Assembly: GCA_030248135.1 (NCBI GenBank)
Contig: JASANC010000735.1
Span: 96,906-160,905, forward strand
Source of the DNA: Theristus sp. LFF4_11
Taxonomy: Eukaryota; Nematoda; Chromadorea; Monhysterida; Xyalidae
Direction of reading: 5' to 3'
Length of the DNA: 64,000 nucleotides
Positions 1 through 11,470 of the stretch are shown piece by piece. The notes beneath the pieces are model-generated. The model did no database searches and was not told the origin of the DNA. It saw nothing but the letters and a program-made list of their open reading frames with translations. Within the stretch, counting starts at the first letter, position 1. Each line of letters opens with the position of its first letter. The position numbers and the translations under genes were made by a program.

Positions 1-1131
1 TTTTTTCCAGTTTTTTTCCCTTTCCGTCCCCATAGAAGCCGTTTTTAGGGTGTGGAGTAATCCGTATAGCAAAATAAACATTATATGCAGACTCAGTGAC
101 CTTGATTTATAATTGTAACAGGATTTCAGGTGTTTTGTGACGCGCTTTTTATTTAAATTTATTTTGTTAAGGAAATTTCCCTCCTGATCCCCATGGCATA
201 CGCGTTTAGGGCACAGTAAAAACGTCGGGCAAAATTCTAAATAAGATTTTTGAACTCAGCGTACCCGAAAACCCATTTTTAGTCACGGTTGCAGCACCTG
301 AGGTGGCCCCAAAAAATTTGGGGGTGGGAGGAAACACCCTGCATGCGGCATATTGACCAAAACCGCATGCGACAAGCCATTTTGTTTTGTATCGTGTGAG
401 TCCCGGCGACGCTTTATGAAGCTGAAATTTAACATGTATATACATTTTTCGCAGATCTTTCAGAATTACCTAGAAACTATACCCCACAAACGTTTCTAAA
501 GTACCGAAAAACGTAAAAAACCACCAACCTCTGCAGTTTTTTAAAAATACAAAGCATGAAAAAACATTTTCAACCTATAGTATAACAGCAAAAAATGTGC
601 GCAAACACAAGGGGAATTGATTGGTGTTTGATTTTTGTTAATAGCTTTAAGCAGAAGCGAGCTAGAGCAGTTTTACTACAAGGGGGTCGAAAATTAGGGT
701 TTTCCCGTTTTTAAAGCATAAAGAAAGCTTGGATTAAGATAAAAATATGATTTTCGAACTCAGGGCATCAAGACGGTTCGATTGGTCTCAAATTTGACTG
801 AATTTGAAAACTTTTTTGAAATTGTGCCTAAGGAGGGTCGGTATTGTGAAAAAGCATATCTTAAATGGTAGTTCAAAATAACCTAATTGACCCGCTGGGG
901 GCCAAGCCTGAAACTTTAATGGGGCGACCGGGGGAAAAAAAAAAAAAATATAGATATTGTTATAACTATATTTTTTTGGGGAAAAAAAAAAGACACACAA
1001 CAACAACGGGGGAGGGGCTCGGGGGGGGGGGGGGGGGGGGGGGGGGTGGGGGGGTATACAGATCACGTTGACACGAGTTTGCTTTTAAAAACGTTTTTTT
1101 GTTGAAAAACTGCATTATGTTTCCTTCAAAG
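1..1131. repeat. Repeat-derived intron of the beta-galactosidase gene
   Basis: No exon is visible here. The stretch 1-880 resembles sequence near 26.6-27.1 kb and 27.9-28.3 kb (shared runs around 'ctttccc..catagaag', 'cacctgaggtggcccc' and 'gattttcgaactcag'), so it is a copy of a dispersed family cut by the window edge. Positions 1018-1058 are an almost pure G run. The region ends at the acceptor of the first visible beta-galactosidase exon, so it is probably intronic. Confidence 0.6.
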
Positions 1132-2677
1132 GTCACCACCAGTTACGACTACGATGCTCCGCTGACGGAGGCTGGTGACCCAACCACCAAATATTACGCA
1201 ATTCGGAATCGAATCAAGAAACTGAATCCATCGTGGAGTGTTCCACCTGTCGTGCCGCCGGCTACCAAAAAGGCTGCCTACGGACCGATAAAAATGCGTC
1301 GTGCATTTGCGAATACCATTCAAGCGTATCAACAGTTGATTAAACGCATGAACATCACTGTGCACAAATCCAAATACCCGTTGACAGTGGAAGACATCAG
1401 TATTCCGTACGGTTTCGTCGTTTATCGAAGCGTTCTTCCAACTGTTGCAACTAGAAAAACGGTCGTCCTGAATGGTACAGGCGTGAAAGATCGAGGCTAC
1501 GTTTTTGTGAACAGTTGGTAGGAATGCTTGCCAAGATTTTTTATAATAAATTAATTACCGTAATTCGCGCACTGGCTCTGGAAATTATAAGGTACCGAAC
1601 TCCGGTGGAAACGGGCAATTCTGCCCCGAGCCCAATCTACCTTCTACCCTCGGCTCTGGGGGAGGGAATATAGCCACTAGATGTTGTTGGTCACTTTAGT
1701 TTCTCCATTTGTTGTAGCTAAAAACTGTTGTTGCAAACTACGCGCACGTCACTGACTTTACGCGAATATTTCCCACTCACCATCCGATTTTGGTTGCAGT
1801 TATGTCGGTACACTGGTGAACTTGTTCGGCAACTGCAAACGGCACACTGTGAATGTAACGTTGAGCGGAGAGAGCGAGCTGGTGATATTGGTCGAGAACC
1901 AGGGACGTTCATCCTCGGGACACAACGACCCGAAAGGCATCACTGCAAATGTCACTGTTGACGGACACGTTCTAACCAACTGGACGATCTCGCAGTTTGA
2001 CTACACATTGCTGTCGCATGTTCGTCCATGCAGTACACATGGCAAAGCGTTTCTGTACCCGTCCAGACCCGTGCGAACGTCTGCTACGGACCACGGTGCC
2101 AAGCCCGCAAACCGGTGGCGTGCCATAAAAACCGGGTGTGACAGTCATGTGAAACAATGCTGCAACAGATTCCGGGCCAGCAAGATCACTGGTGTCACGT
2201 TCACGCGGCCCGGAAAGTCCACCAGCAGGCGCGGCACCGTGGTTACCCGCAAAAAGCGTTTGCGCGAGTCTGCTATTCCGCTCACGCACACCGATTTTCT
2301 TTCAGTTTGCCACCGCAGCCGCTGTCGAAACAGACGTGAACAACAGTGCGACCGCCGCACCACCGAACGGACCGGCCATCTTTGTCGGCAATTTCGACGT
2401 CGACTCCGAACCTCAAGACACGTTCTTCCACCCGGACGCAGTCCACTGGAGCAAAGGGCACGCGACGATCAACAACAACTCGTTGGGCTGGTATTGGCCG
2501 CGCGTCGGGCCGCAGGTGACGCTGTACGTGCCAAAGACGATGCTCAGGAATGGGCGAAACACGATCGTGATGGTCGAGTTGGAGAGCAGCCCGGACTGCA
2601 GTGCGAGAAACAGCTGCACTGTGCACTTTCAGAAGACGCCGTATTTGAATAAAACTGTCGATCCAGACGCGTGCTGA
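1132..2677 (+). CDS. GLB1: Lysosomal beta-galactosidase (GH35), 3' part
   Basis: This is the C-terminal part of a GLB1-type glycoside hydrolase family 35 beta-galactosidase, a lysosomal enzyme that removes terminal beta-galactose from glycolipids and glycans. Exon 1132-1517 reads TSYDYDAPLTEAGDPTTKYYA, then YPLT..PYGFVVYR and GVKDRGYVFV, all hallmarks of the end of the TIM barrel and the first beta domain. The next exon starts at 1800 (donor and acceptor phases agree) and reads LVILVENQGR and LTNWTI; its 3' end is unclear (2019 is one phase-compatible donor). The last exon, 2306-2677, contains DTFFHPDAVHWSKGHATIN, LGWYWPRVGPQVTLYVP and ends in stop. The catalytic N-terminal half lies before the window. 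Intron 1518-1799 carries a reversed SINE fragment. Family assignment is firm; the middle exon boundary is not. Confidence 0.93.
1545..1690 (-). mobile_element. SINE-A fragment (reverse) in GLB1 intron
   Basis: The segment is the reverse complement of the body of the tRNA-derived SINE at 41.06-41.31 kb: it shares the blocks around 'gagccgagggta', 'ttgggctcggggcag' and 'cccgtttccgccgga'. The tRNA-like head is missing, so this is a truncated copy. Confidence 0.75.
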
Positions 2678-3580
2678 ATGTCGAGACTCGAGAGTCGCTG
2701 ATCTTGCCTCCGTGTTTCCTAATGGTTCACGATTTTTTGTGTTTTCTTTATCTACAAACGTCTATTCTAACATAACCGAGATCACATGAAAAGAACACGA
2801 ACACGAAAAAACGCGAGAAAAAACCCTTGAACGTAAAACTACAGCAAACAATCGACTGTGGTGGTGGAGCATTGTATTTTTTTAAGCAACCGAATCAGAG
2901 ATCGTACTGAAGACCAGAAATGAAGAGCCAAGGCAGAATAATAACACTGTTGTTGCATGATGACATACAATTGACACAAGGTCACATTTCATTCACATTT
3001 AGTTCGACAAAGCTCGAATTGATCACTCAATATCTTGTAAAGTTCGAACTTTCACGAACATACGCAACCCGCTTGGTCACAGAAGGTGCACGTACGAAAT
3101 AGCTCGGAATTTTTTAATGAAACTCAACAAGAAATCATGAACGTAAGAAGCAGAAAATGAAACAAGTGACCATGTTCATGATAAGCATCGCGTCTCGTTC
3201 GTGTGCACTGACAAGTGTGACAAATAACAAACATTACTATCTCTATATTGCTCGAACCAGTACTGTATGCCAAAGAACAGTTCTCTTTTCAAAACACTGT
3301 AGAAAAAAATGTTTATAAAAAAAACAATTAGAAAACGGGAATGTCCTGATTTCAAAAAAATTGCTCAAGCAAAAACAACACTAAGTCGAGGCAATTGATA
3401 CACAATAACCGGTGCCCGTATAATCATTGAAACGAAGTTATTGGCTGGCAGTTTGAGTGGAAAAGCGTAATAAAACAGGCATGATCGAAACACGAAAATA
3501 AACACCGCTGTTGCACTGAATCGAACCGAATAAAAATACCAGATGTACAAAATTGGCAAGGGGCCATGCCAGTGCCAGCG
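2678..3580. other. Intergenic, convergent gene ends
   Basis: This is the space between the stop of GLB1 (+) and the stop of CKS1 (-). It is AT-rich and no exon, RNA gene or clear repeat could be recognised. The short ORFs here have no protein-like composition. It must hold both 3' UTRs. Confidence 0.5.
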
Positions 3581-5366
3581 TCAATGGCCGACTTTGACGG
3601 TGCCTCCATCCACCGTCTTTGGTTTGGTCGTCTCGGCAGCGACGGCGTTTGGCAGCAGACGGCGAAACATCAGAATGTGCGGCTCTGCAAGAAACAGCCG
3701 ACGAAAAACGTAAAAACACAAACACACCGCTCAAAAGCTGCCCGGAACGATCGCTGGAAATATGTGCTGACCATTGCAAAAACACAATAAAACCGCTTTA
3801 TTCCAAAAAAACGGTTTTATTTCCGATGCCAACCCGTAGCTGTGTTTGTGTACAACTGACTGATGACTGCAATGCTTTTTTAAGCGGGGGGGTACAATTC
3901 CGGCCCGCTAATTCCGACCTGAAGAGTTCCGGCCCGCTCATTCCGGCCCGAAGAATTCCGGCCCGAAGAATTCCGGCCCGGAGAATTCCGGCCCGGAGAA
4001 TTTTCGCCAGCACGAACAATATTAAACACACGAAGTGATTTTTGGTAATAAAAAAAAAATATCGATGTTCACATGTTACAGTGTATTTCAATGATGTTCG
4101 TCTTGTTTGATTTTTTGGACAGAGAAACCTTTTGAAAAGAAAGAAATGACGAACAAAACAATTATTGTTTTATCATGAACAAAATTTGTGACCCTTTTAC
4201 CTTATCATAAGGCTTGGCTTAGGATTAGGAACCTACAACGAGTCATTGCAAGCAAGTTCTGATCAAAAATAAAAACACTTAAGAATGTAGGATATGCAAA
4301 TCGGAGTGTAAGCAAATTCCGAGGGGGGAGGCACTAGTGCAGAAACTTAAGTCAAGTCATTATGTTCAACTTGCTGGAACAAAAAATACAAACCTCAGGT
4401 ATAGTTCTGCACGGCTAACAAAGCTTCAACTTCAAGCTGCATGAATTTATTTATTCACATTTTATTTACCAAAAAACACTTCGTGTGGTTCAATATTGTT
4501 CTTGCTGGCGATAATTCATCGGGCCGGAATTCTCCGGGCCGGAATTCTTCGGGCCGGAATTCTTCGGGCCGGAATGAGCGGGCCGGAATTCTTCGGGCCG
4601 GAATTTCGCGGGCCGGAATAGTACACAAGCCTTTTTTAAGTTACTTACATGGAAAATTTGCTCCAGCTACTAACATTCCGCACCCCACCCAAACCCCTCC
4701 GGACTAAACAACTATAGCACCCTCCGGTTGCACATGAACGCAGGTGAGCAGAGCAGTTTACAGCTGCTAATTTTGTTCAAAATAAGTTTAAAAACAGCTA
4801 TTTATGCTTAAAATGATTAAAATTGAAAGACAAGTGCGTATGCTATCTAAAATTGTGCAATTATTATCTAAAATTTCGAGCGAAAAAATGCTAAATTTAG
4901 CTCCAAAACTAAATAGCTGACAGAGACTGTTTCAGACAGACAGTGGCTGGCGCTGAAAAAAACCGCTCAGATTGAGATAGATTCGAAACTATTTTTGGGA
5001 GGCTTCAAAGCCACTATGGTCAGCAGTGCAACACAGAAATGGTTCGAAAAAAGTGTGAATGAACGACAAACGGCAAGGACAAAAGTGAATGCAAAACGTT
5101 CACGTGACACTCAGTCTCAATCTGAAACAACACAACACAAGTGCAGAGCACAGAGCGGGACGGGACGCACCCGGGTCGTGCAGCATGTAGTGCTCCCAGC
5201 CGGGCGACTGCGCGATGCCGAGATTGCGCCATTCGGTCTCCGTCATCAGATGCGTCCGAGGGATGTTCTTCGCATACTCCTTCGGCACAATCACGTGGCG
5301 GTACTCGTACAGGCCGTCAGTGTACTTCTCGGAGTAGTGCAGTCGGTCAACCGGAATCATCACCAT
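3581..5366 (-). CDS. CKS1: Cyclin-dependent kinase regulatory subunit CKS1
   Basis: The small CKS protein binds cyclin-dependent kinases and docks phosphorylated substrates. Exon 1 (5366-5171) begins [15 protein letters not shown] and contains [26 protein letters not shown] and [10 protein letters not shown]. Exon 2 (3684-3581) begins inside the same motif, giving [13 protein letters not shown] after splicing. The donor leaves one base and the acceptor supplies two, making the Glu codon of the conserved H-x-PEPHI motif. The spliced product is 99 residues, longer than vertebrate CKS (79) because of a tail after the FRR motif, as in nematode CKS-1. The ATG at 5366 is the first in frame; a second Met two codons later is also possible. 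The single intron (5170-3685, 1,486 bp) contains a foldback element. Confidence 0.93.
3890..4625. mobile_element. Foldback element with ATTCCGGCCCG terminal arrays
   Basis: The left arm (3895-4060) has tandem copies of a 15-bp unit, attccggcccgaaga and variants, followed by a shared tail (gccagcacgaacaatatt..). The right arm (4440-4620) is its inverted complement, with the unit reading tcttcgggccggaat. About 380 bp of unrelated DNA separates the arms. Its structure is foldback: long inverted termini built from short tandem repeats, with no transposase. Related copies occur at 10.97-11.47 kb, 40.18-40.29 kb and 41.73-42.18 kb. It lies in the CKS1 intron. Confidence 0.8.
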
Positions 5367-5825
5367 TCTCGGTTCGCTTCGTTTTGCGTTTGTGATGTTC
5401 TCTCAGAGTTATTTGGCTTGGATCTGACGACGACGATATCTTGCACGGTTGATCAGCTGGGCACTGGATTTCTTCGGCTGGTGGAGGGAGAACTGGTGGT
5501 ACCAAATCAATCAATGGTTCAGTGTTGTTTGTTATGCAATGAGAATGAACCTGTGATGACAAACATAGTTGTTCCAGAGTTCCAGAGCGGGGGTGGGGTG
5601 GGGGGTTTGGGGGCCGGTTTGGGCGGCTTATCTTGTCGTATCTTATCTTACCGGAACACTTACACCCTCCCCCCCCCCCCCCAGGGGCCCAGAGCACCCG
5701 AGACCTCCGCGTGGGGGGGGGTGGGGGGAGGGGAGGGGGCACGCGACACCCACCCCCCAAAACCTGACACTGTACCATGACTGACACCCCCCCCCCACTG
5801 AAAAATTTTCGGCACCCCCCCCCTA
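5367..5825. other. Region upstream of CKS1, C/G-homopolymer rich
   Basis: The first ~200 bp upstream of the CKS1 start may contain its promoter; no TATA box was recognised. From 5580 on there are long G and C runs (5580-5640, 5675-5690, 5705-5740, 5785-5822), similar in make-up to the homopolymer tracts of the hAT-like elements further on. No exon is visible. Confidence 0.4.
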
Positions 5826-6568
5826 GAGATGTCAAGAAAAAAAAAATTTTCTGTTTTTTTTCTTTAAAAAAAAAAAAATTTTTTTAAATTTTTTTTTTTA
5901 AATGAAAGTTGTTCAGAATTTTTCAGGGAGTCCGAATATCACCATCTGAGGAGCCACCGACTTACCATATGACCCCCACTCATATGGGAGGAGGGTGAAA
6001 ATTTCAGACTTGGTTTCGGCGACCCCATTTTCCCACCGACGACATCACGTCTCGTGTTTTGCCTCTCAATTCACCTCAAATAACATGGAAACAAGTTCCA
6101 CAACAAACCGGTGTGATCATGCTGACGACACGAGGCAAAACAGCAACGAGCAACCAACGAAGTTACGCTTGCAGTGGCAGACAGTGCAATTTCCACCTTT
6201 CGAGATCCTGAAAAACGATGCGTAAATGTGAGTTCTCTGCTTCTATCTCACCTTAGCGACATCGGAATTTGTTGAACTAGCCTTTGCGACGCTCAAGTAC
6301 TTCAATGCGCGAGTCGATCATCACTCACCAAGGCTGAAAACAGTCGATAAATCAATCCAGAATACCACCTGCAGCGTTGAAGACCAAGTGACAAGGTAAA
6401 GTCAAAGAAAATTTTTGTTGAACTTTCGAAAAATATGCCAAAAACGGCATTTTCAGGGCACATTAAAGAAAAAATTTCAAAAATTTTTAATAAAAAAAAT
6501 GCTCATTTTTTTTTACTTTTTTTTCAAAAAAAATTAAAAAAAAAATTTTTTTTTGACCCTTACATCTC
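5826..6568. mobile_element. MITE-B, full-length copy (TA-flanked)
   Basis: The element is flanked by TA on both sides (5824-5825 and 6569-6570) and starts GAGATGT, ending ACATCTC, with AT-rich inverted subtermini. Partial copies are at 10.2-10.57 kb (inverted) and 41.31-41.63 kb. An internal stretch (ggagtccga.., then ggtttcggcgacccc) is a diverged match to MITE-A, so the two families are related. TA duplication and lack of coding capacity point to a non-autonomous Tc1/mariner-type element. Confidence 0.72.
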
Positions 6569-7419
6569 TACCCTCCCCCCACGTGACGTGACGACACCCC
6601 CCTCGAAAATTTGCTTTCGCCTTCGGTACTGCCCCCAAAGCGAAATCGCCAAAAAAAATCGGACTCGACTGGGGGTTCGATCCAGTAGCGAAAGTGCCGA
6701 GCGTAATGCATCATTATTAAAACAGGTGCATGTGCAGTAGCAGCGGTGGCCCCTGCCCTTTAACACAGGAAAGAAAAAAATGCAAAAACTAATCAGAGGT
6801 TGCTTGCAATGAGTCGTGGTAGGTTCCTAATCCTAAACCTAACCTAATCCTAATCCTCACTCCTCAGTAGCGAAAGCGGGACCTCGGGTGAGGGGGGGGG
6901 TGTTTGCCTAATTTTAGAGGGGGGGGTCAGCAGGTGCCTTCTCGGTGAGGGGGGGTGCACGGGCAGCAAGTTTTCCTGAGGGGGGGGTGCACTGGCAGAA
7001 AAATTTCGTGAGGGGGGGGGGGGGGTGCACGGGATCGCACGGGTAATACCAAATTTTTGCCTTAGAAAAACACAGAAATTCTTGTAAAATACAGAATATT
7101 TTGTGCAAACAAGCTGCTTGTTTGGTCAGAAACAACAAAATCTATGCAGGGACAGACACAAACGTCAAGAAAAATGCAAAAATTACGGTATTTTTGGAAA
7201 AAATTGAGATGAGATTGACCACCGTGAGGGAGCCTTCAACAAAACCACGGAGGCAACACGGAACACGGAGGCTGCACGCTTAACAAAACCACGGAGGCAA
7301 CACGGAGGCTGCGTGCAGCTAAAGTGACCCATATTTTATATGCACAACACGCTGCGCACTTTAACAAAACCACGGAACACGGAGGCACGCGGATTTGGGA
7401 AGATTTGGGGACAAATGTA

Positions 7420-8086
7420 GGGTTGTTAAACAAAAATGAAAATTTAAAAAAAAAAATTCGAAAAATTTTCCTCTAATATGCTCTGAAAACCTCAATTTTG
7501 ACACAATTTTTCGAAAGTTCAACAAAAATTTTCTTTGATTATACCTCGTAAAACCTTTAGCAGTCGATTTTGGGCCGTTTTACCGACTGATTTTAGGCTT
7601 CGACAACATCTGCGATGAAGTTTTTGAGCGTCCCAAAGCTTAGCCTACCATTTCCGATGCAGATAAGGTGACGATTAGCCTCGCAGAGCGTCCGATTGTG
7701 CTCGCTGCACCGTTTGCAAGCGCTACGTTGTCTGGTTGCTGCTTCGTGTCGTGTCGTCGCGACACCATCAGAAGAATTGATCGAATTTCAAGGCGGTATG
7801 TTTGTCTTCACTTTAGCATTAGCTTAGCTGGGGACAATTAGTGACGTTTTGGAGGTCAAAACACAAGAAGAGGCATGGTGACGGTTTGGAAAAGGGGTAA
7901 TTGAGGTCACCAAAACAAAATCTGCAAAGTTCCGCCATACGGGTGTCATTCGGGAGGCGCTTGCATATCATATGTGGTTCTTCGGACTCCCTGATTGATT
8001 TAGCACAACTTTGATTTTTGAAATTTTAAAAAAAAAAATTTTTTTTTAAAAACAAAAATGACGATTTTTGTTTTTTTTAACAACCC
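7420..8086. mobile_element. MITE-A copy 1 (TA-flanked)
   Basis: The element starts GGGTTGTTAAA and ends TTAACAACCC, with TA at 7418-7419 and 8087-8088. It is 667 bp, AT-rich at both ends and lacks a transposase. The mirror arm of the surrounding palindrome (near 9.69 kb) lacks it, so the insertion site is documented within the window. A second, inverted copy is at 16.3-17.0 kb. Confidence 0.85.
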
Positions 8087-8204
8087 TAGGGGACAGGACA
8101 AATCCGTCCCCCTCCAAAAAATTATGTTTTTGTCAAATAAATAAATAAATAAACAAATAAAGTCGCAAAGCAAAGCAAAGCTAAATGTCAAAACTAGACT
8201 TCAA

Positions 8205-8486
8205 GGATTACGGTAGCTCTCCAATGGGTCTCGACACGATTTTTTAAAAACGTCCCTGATTGCCAGAAAAAGCTACTCTGACGGTGGACACCGTTCATAT
8301 GATTGCAACAAACAGTCTTATGTTTGAAGTTCGGGCACATGGGTTACGGTAGCTCTCCAATGGGTCTCGACACGATTTTTTAAAAACGTCCCTGATTGCC
8401 AGAAAAAGCTACTCTGACGGTGGACACCGTTCATATGATTGCAACAAACAGTCTTATGTTTGAAGTTCGGGCACATGGGTTACGGT
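8205..8486 (+). repeat. Tandem duplication of a ~140-bp unit
   Basis: Two near-identical units of about 140 bp follow each other: both run from 'attacggtagctctccaatg' or 'gttacggtagctctccaatg' through 'gtctcgacacgatttttt' to 'gaagttcgggcacatgg'. Only one unit is present in the mirror arm (9420-9600), so the duplication arose after the inverted repeat. More diverged relatives follow to 8.8 kb. Confidence 0.85.
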
Positions 8487-10198
8487 AGCGGTAGTTTTGG
8501 GTCTTGACACGAAGTTGCTGAAAACTACTTTGTTTCTTGCGAATAACAGTTGAAACCATTTAGAAACATGCCGCATTATTACAGAACGTCAAAAATCGGA
8601 TTTTAAGGAGTACGGTAACTCTGCTGTGGGTCTCGACACGATTTTTTAAATACGTTCTTTTATTGCCAAGAACAGTTACTATCTAGGCAGAATGGTGGAT
8701 ACCGTTCACATGATTGCATGAAACAGTCATATGTTTAAAGTGTGGTCCCACCGGTTACGGTAGCTGTAGTTTAGGTATTGACACGAAATTGCTGTTAAAA
8801 CTACTTTGTTTCTTATGAATATAGTTTTTGCTCTTTAAAATGTTTGCATACCAGTATATGCAGTAGTCCAAGTCGCGCTGTCACCCTGCGTGTAGTGGCG
8901 CACAAGCCAATTTTGTAGTCACCGTTTGCTGAGCGTCGCTGAGTGACAGTCGAGTGTTTTCGGAATTTCTTGAACGCTTCGACAGGAAGATGTGTTGATC
9001 GAGTGCAAATATGTGCAACGGTTAAGCGAGTGGTGTCGCGAGACAGAACGGTGAAGCCAGTGGTTGCTGGTGTGTTGCGTTATCAAGGTTGACATGACCA
9101 CCCGGACGTCTTACTAGTTACTGTAGTTCTGCAATCAGTAACCATAAATGTCAGGTGCAGTTTTCTGCGCTTGTGAATTACTGTGCATTTTTACACTTTT
9201 ATGACTCATTATTATGTTGACAATGTCAATCAATCAAAATATCAATCAAACAAAGGTCAATCAAGAAAATCCAAAGGTACATTGTAGGTGTGCGCAGGTA
9301 TTGCAGACTTACCGTACTCCTTAAAATCCAATTTTTGACATTTTGTGATAATGCAGCATGTTTCTAAATGGTTTCAACTGTTATTCGCAAGAAACAAAGT
9401 AGTTTTCAGCAACTTCGTGTCAAGACCCAAAACTACCGCAACCGTAACCCGTGTGCCCGAACTTCAAACATAAGACTGTTTGTTGCAATCATATGAACGG
9501 TGTCCACCATCAGAGTAGCTTTTTCTGGCAATCAGGGACGTTTTTAAAAAATCGTGTCGAGACCCATTGGAGAGCTACCGTAATCCTTGATGTCTAGTTT
9601 TGACATTTAGCTTTGCTTTGCTTTACGCCTTTATTTATTTATTTATTTATTTGACAAAAACATAATTTTTTGGAGGGGGACGGATTTGTCCTGTCCCCAA
9701 ATCTCCCCAAATCCGCGTGCCTCCGTGTTCCGTGGTTTTGTTAAAGGTGCGCAGCGTGTTATGTGCATATAAAATATGGGTCACTTTAGCTGCACGCAGC
9801 CTCCGTGTTGCCTCCGTGGTTTTGTTAAGCGTGCAGCCTCCGTGTTCCGTGTTGCCTCCGTGGTTTTGTTAAAGGCCCCGTGAGGGGGGGTGCGATCCCG
9901 TGTTTTCTCGCGGAGGGGGGTGGGGGGAGTCTAGTACCCGTGTCGAGGTAAAGGGGGGGAGGGGGGTACACGGGTATCTGCCCGTGCACGGGCAGGATTT
10001 TCGGCTGAGGGGGGGTGGACCCCCCCCCCACCCCCCCGCACTTTCGCTACTGCTAATCCTAAGCCAAGCCTTTTTGATAAGGTGAAAATGATCAATTTAG
10101 TTTTTGCATTTTTTTCATTCCTGTGTTAAAGGGCAGGGGCCACCGCCACTGCACATGCACCTGTTTTAATAATGATGCATTACGTGCGGGGGGTGGGG

Positions 10199-10572
10199 GT
10201 AGAAATGTAACGGTCAAAAAATTTTTTTTTATTTATTTTTTAAAAAAAGTAAAAAAATGAGCATTTTTTTATTTTTTTATTAAAAATTTTTGAATTTTTT
10301 TCTTTAATGTGCCCTGAAAATGCCGTTTTTGGCATAATTTTTCGAAAGTTCAACAAAAATTTTCTTTGACTTTACCTTGTCACTTAGTCTTCAACGCTGC
10401 AGGTGGTATTCTGGATCGATTTATCGACTGTTTTCAGCCTTGGTGAGTGATGATCGACTCGCGCATTGAACTACTTGAGCGTCGCAAAGGCTAGTTCAAC
10501 AAATTCCGATGCCGCTAAGGTGAGATAGAAGCAGAGAACTCACATTTATGCATCGTTTTTCAGGATCTCGAA
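10199..10572 (-). mobile_element. MITE-B, truncated inverted copy
   Basis: The segment matches the 3' half of the full MITE-B (6230-6568) in reverse orientation, including 'ccaaggctgaaaacagtcga' read on the minus strand. It breaks off at 10572, exactly where a CAGTAGCG hAT-like end begins, which shows that the hAT-like sequence entered this MITE. Confidence 0.75.
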
Positions 10573-10968
10573 CAGTAGCGAAAGTGCGGGGGGGTGGGGC
10601 CGGGGGGTCCACCCCCCTCAGCCGAAAATCCTGCCCGTGCACGGGCAGATACCCGTGTACCCCCTCCCCCCCTTTACCTCGACACGGGTACTAGACTCCC
10701 CCCCCACCCCCCTCCGCGAGAAAACACGGGATCGCACCCCCCCCCCCTCACGGTGGTCAATCTCATCTCAATTTTTTCCAAAAATACCGTAATTTTTGCA
10801 TTTTTCTTGACGTTTGTGTCTGTCCCTGCATAGATTTTGTTGTTTCTGACCAAACAAGCAGCTTGTTTGCACAAAATATTCTGTATTTTACAAGAATTTC
10901 TGTGTTTTTCTAAGGCAAAAATTTGGTATTACCCGTGCGATCCCGTGCACCCCCCTCACGAAATTTTG

Positions 10969-11470
10969 TTGCGCCCCGTTCGATTCCGGCCCGAATATTT
11001 TGGCCCGGACGATTCCCGCCCGAATATTTCCGGTCCGGACAATTACGGCTCGGCGAATTTTCCTCAGAACGACCGATAAACTGCTGGGAGTTGGGAGGAT
11101 TGATTTTTTCGCATTCTACAATCAACCAACGCAATCGCAGATTTTAAAATGATTGCAAAAAAGAAAATAAACTTCAGCCAAATCTGATCCCAAAACTAAG
11201 CAAAGTTGTTGTAGGTCTCCTAAGCCAAGCCTTTTACATAAAGGCTCTTCGGAAACGTGAGTTTTTGAAAAAAACTAATTTGGCGTGATTTGTTTGATTT
11301 TGGATTCATCGAAGATCACGAAAAACGGTACAGGTGGTTTACTATTGCTCGAGAAACATTCGCCAGGCGAGGCCGGAATTGTCCGAGCCCGAATTCTCCA
11401 GGCCGCAATCGAACGGGCCGCAATGAGCGGGCTGCAACTCTTCAGGACGCAATTAGAGAGCCGCAATTGA
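10969..11470. mobile_element. Diverged foldback element (ATTCCGGCCCG family)
   Basis: The left arm 10975-11065 has degenerate units such as gattccggcccgaatatt and the right arm 11365-11470 has inverted ones such as gccgcaatgagcgggc. Between them lies about 300 bp that includes the 'cctaagccaagcc' motif. The arms are more decayed than those at 3.9-4.6 kb. Confidence 0.65.

Larger units (their letters stand above)
7030..10960. repeat. Large nested inverted repeat
   Basis: Several blocks recur in mirror order: 7030-7230 with 10750-10960 (about 200 bp, nearly identical, 'caaacaagctgcttgtttgg' core), 7240-7420 with 9700-9870 ('aacaaaaccacggaggcaac' motifs), 8085-8165 with 9635-9700 ('caaatccgtccccctccaaa'), and 8200-8480 with 9300-9600. 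The unpaired centre is about 8.86-9.29 kb. A third copy of the outermost block lies at 38.94-39.06 kb. Confidence 0.8.

Noticed and set aside
1816..2652. A 278-codon ORF as a separate gene
   Set aside because: Only its first part is the beta-galactosidase exon; beyond about 2.02 kb it runs through an intron and then out of frame under the last exon.
5347..5835. Minus-strand 162-codon ORF upstream of CKS1
   Set aside because: It is in a different frame from CKS1 and is made largely of translated G/C runs (poly-Gly/Pro).
9825..10833. Pro/Gly-rich ORFs
   Set aside because: They are translations of homopolymer-rich transposon subtermini and occur in mirror copies.
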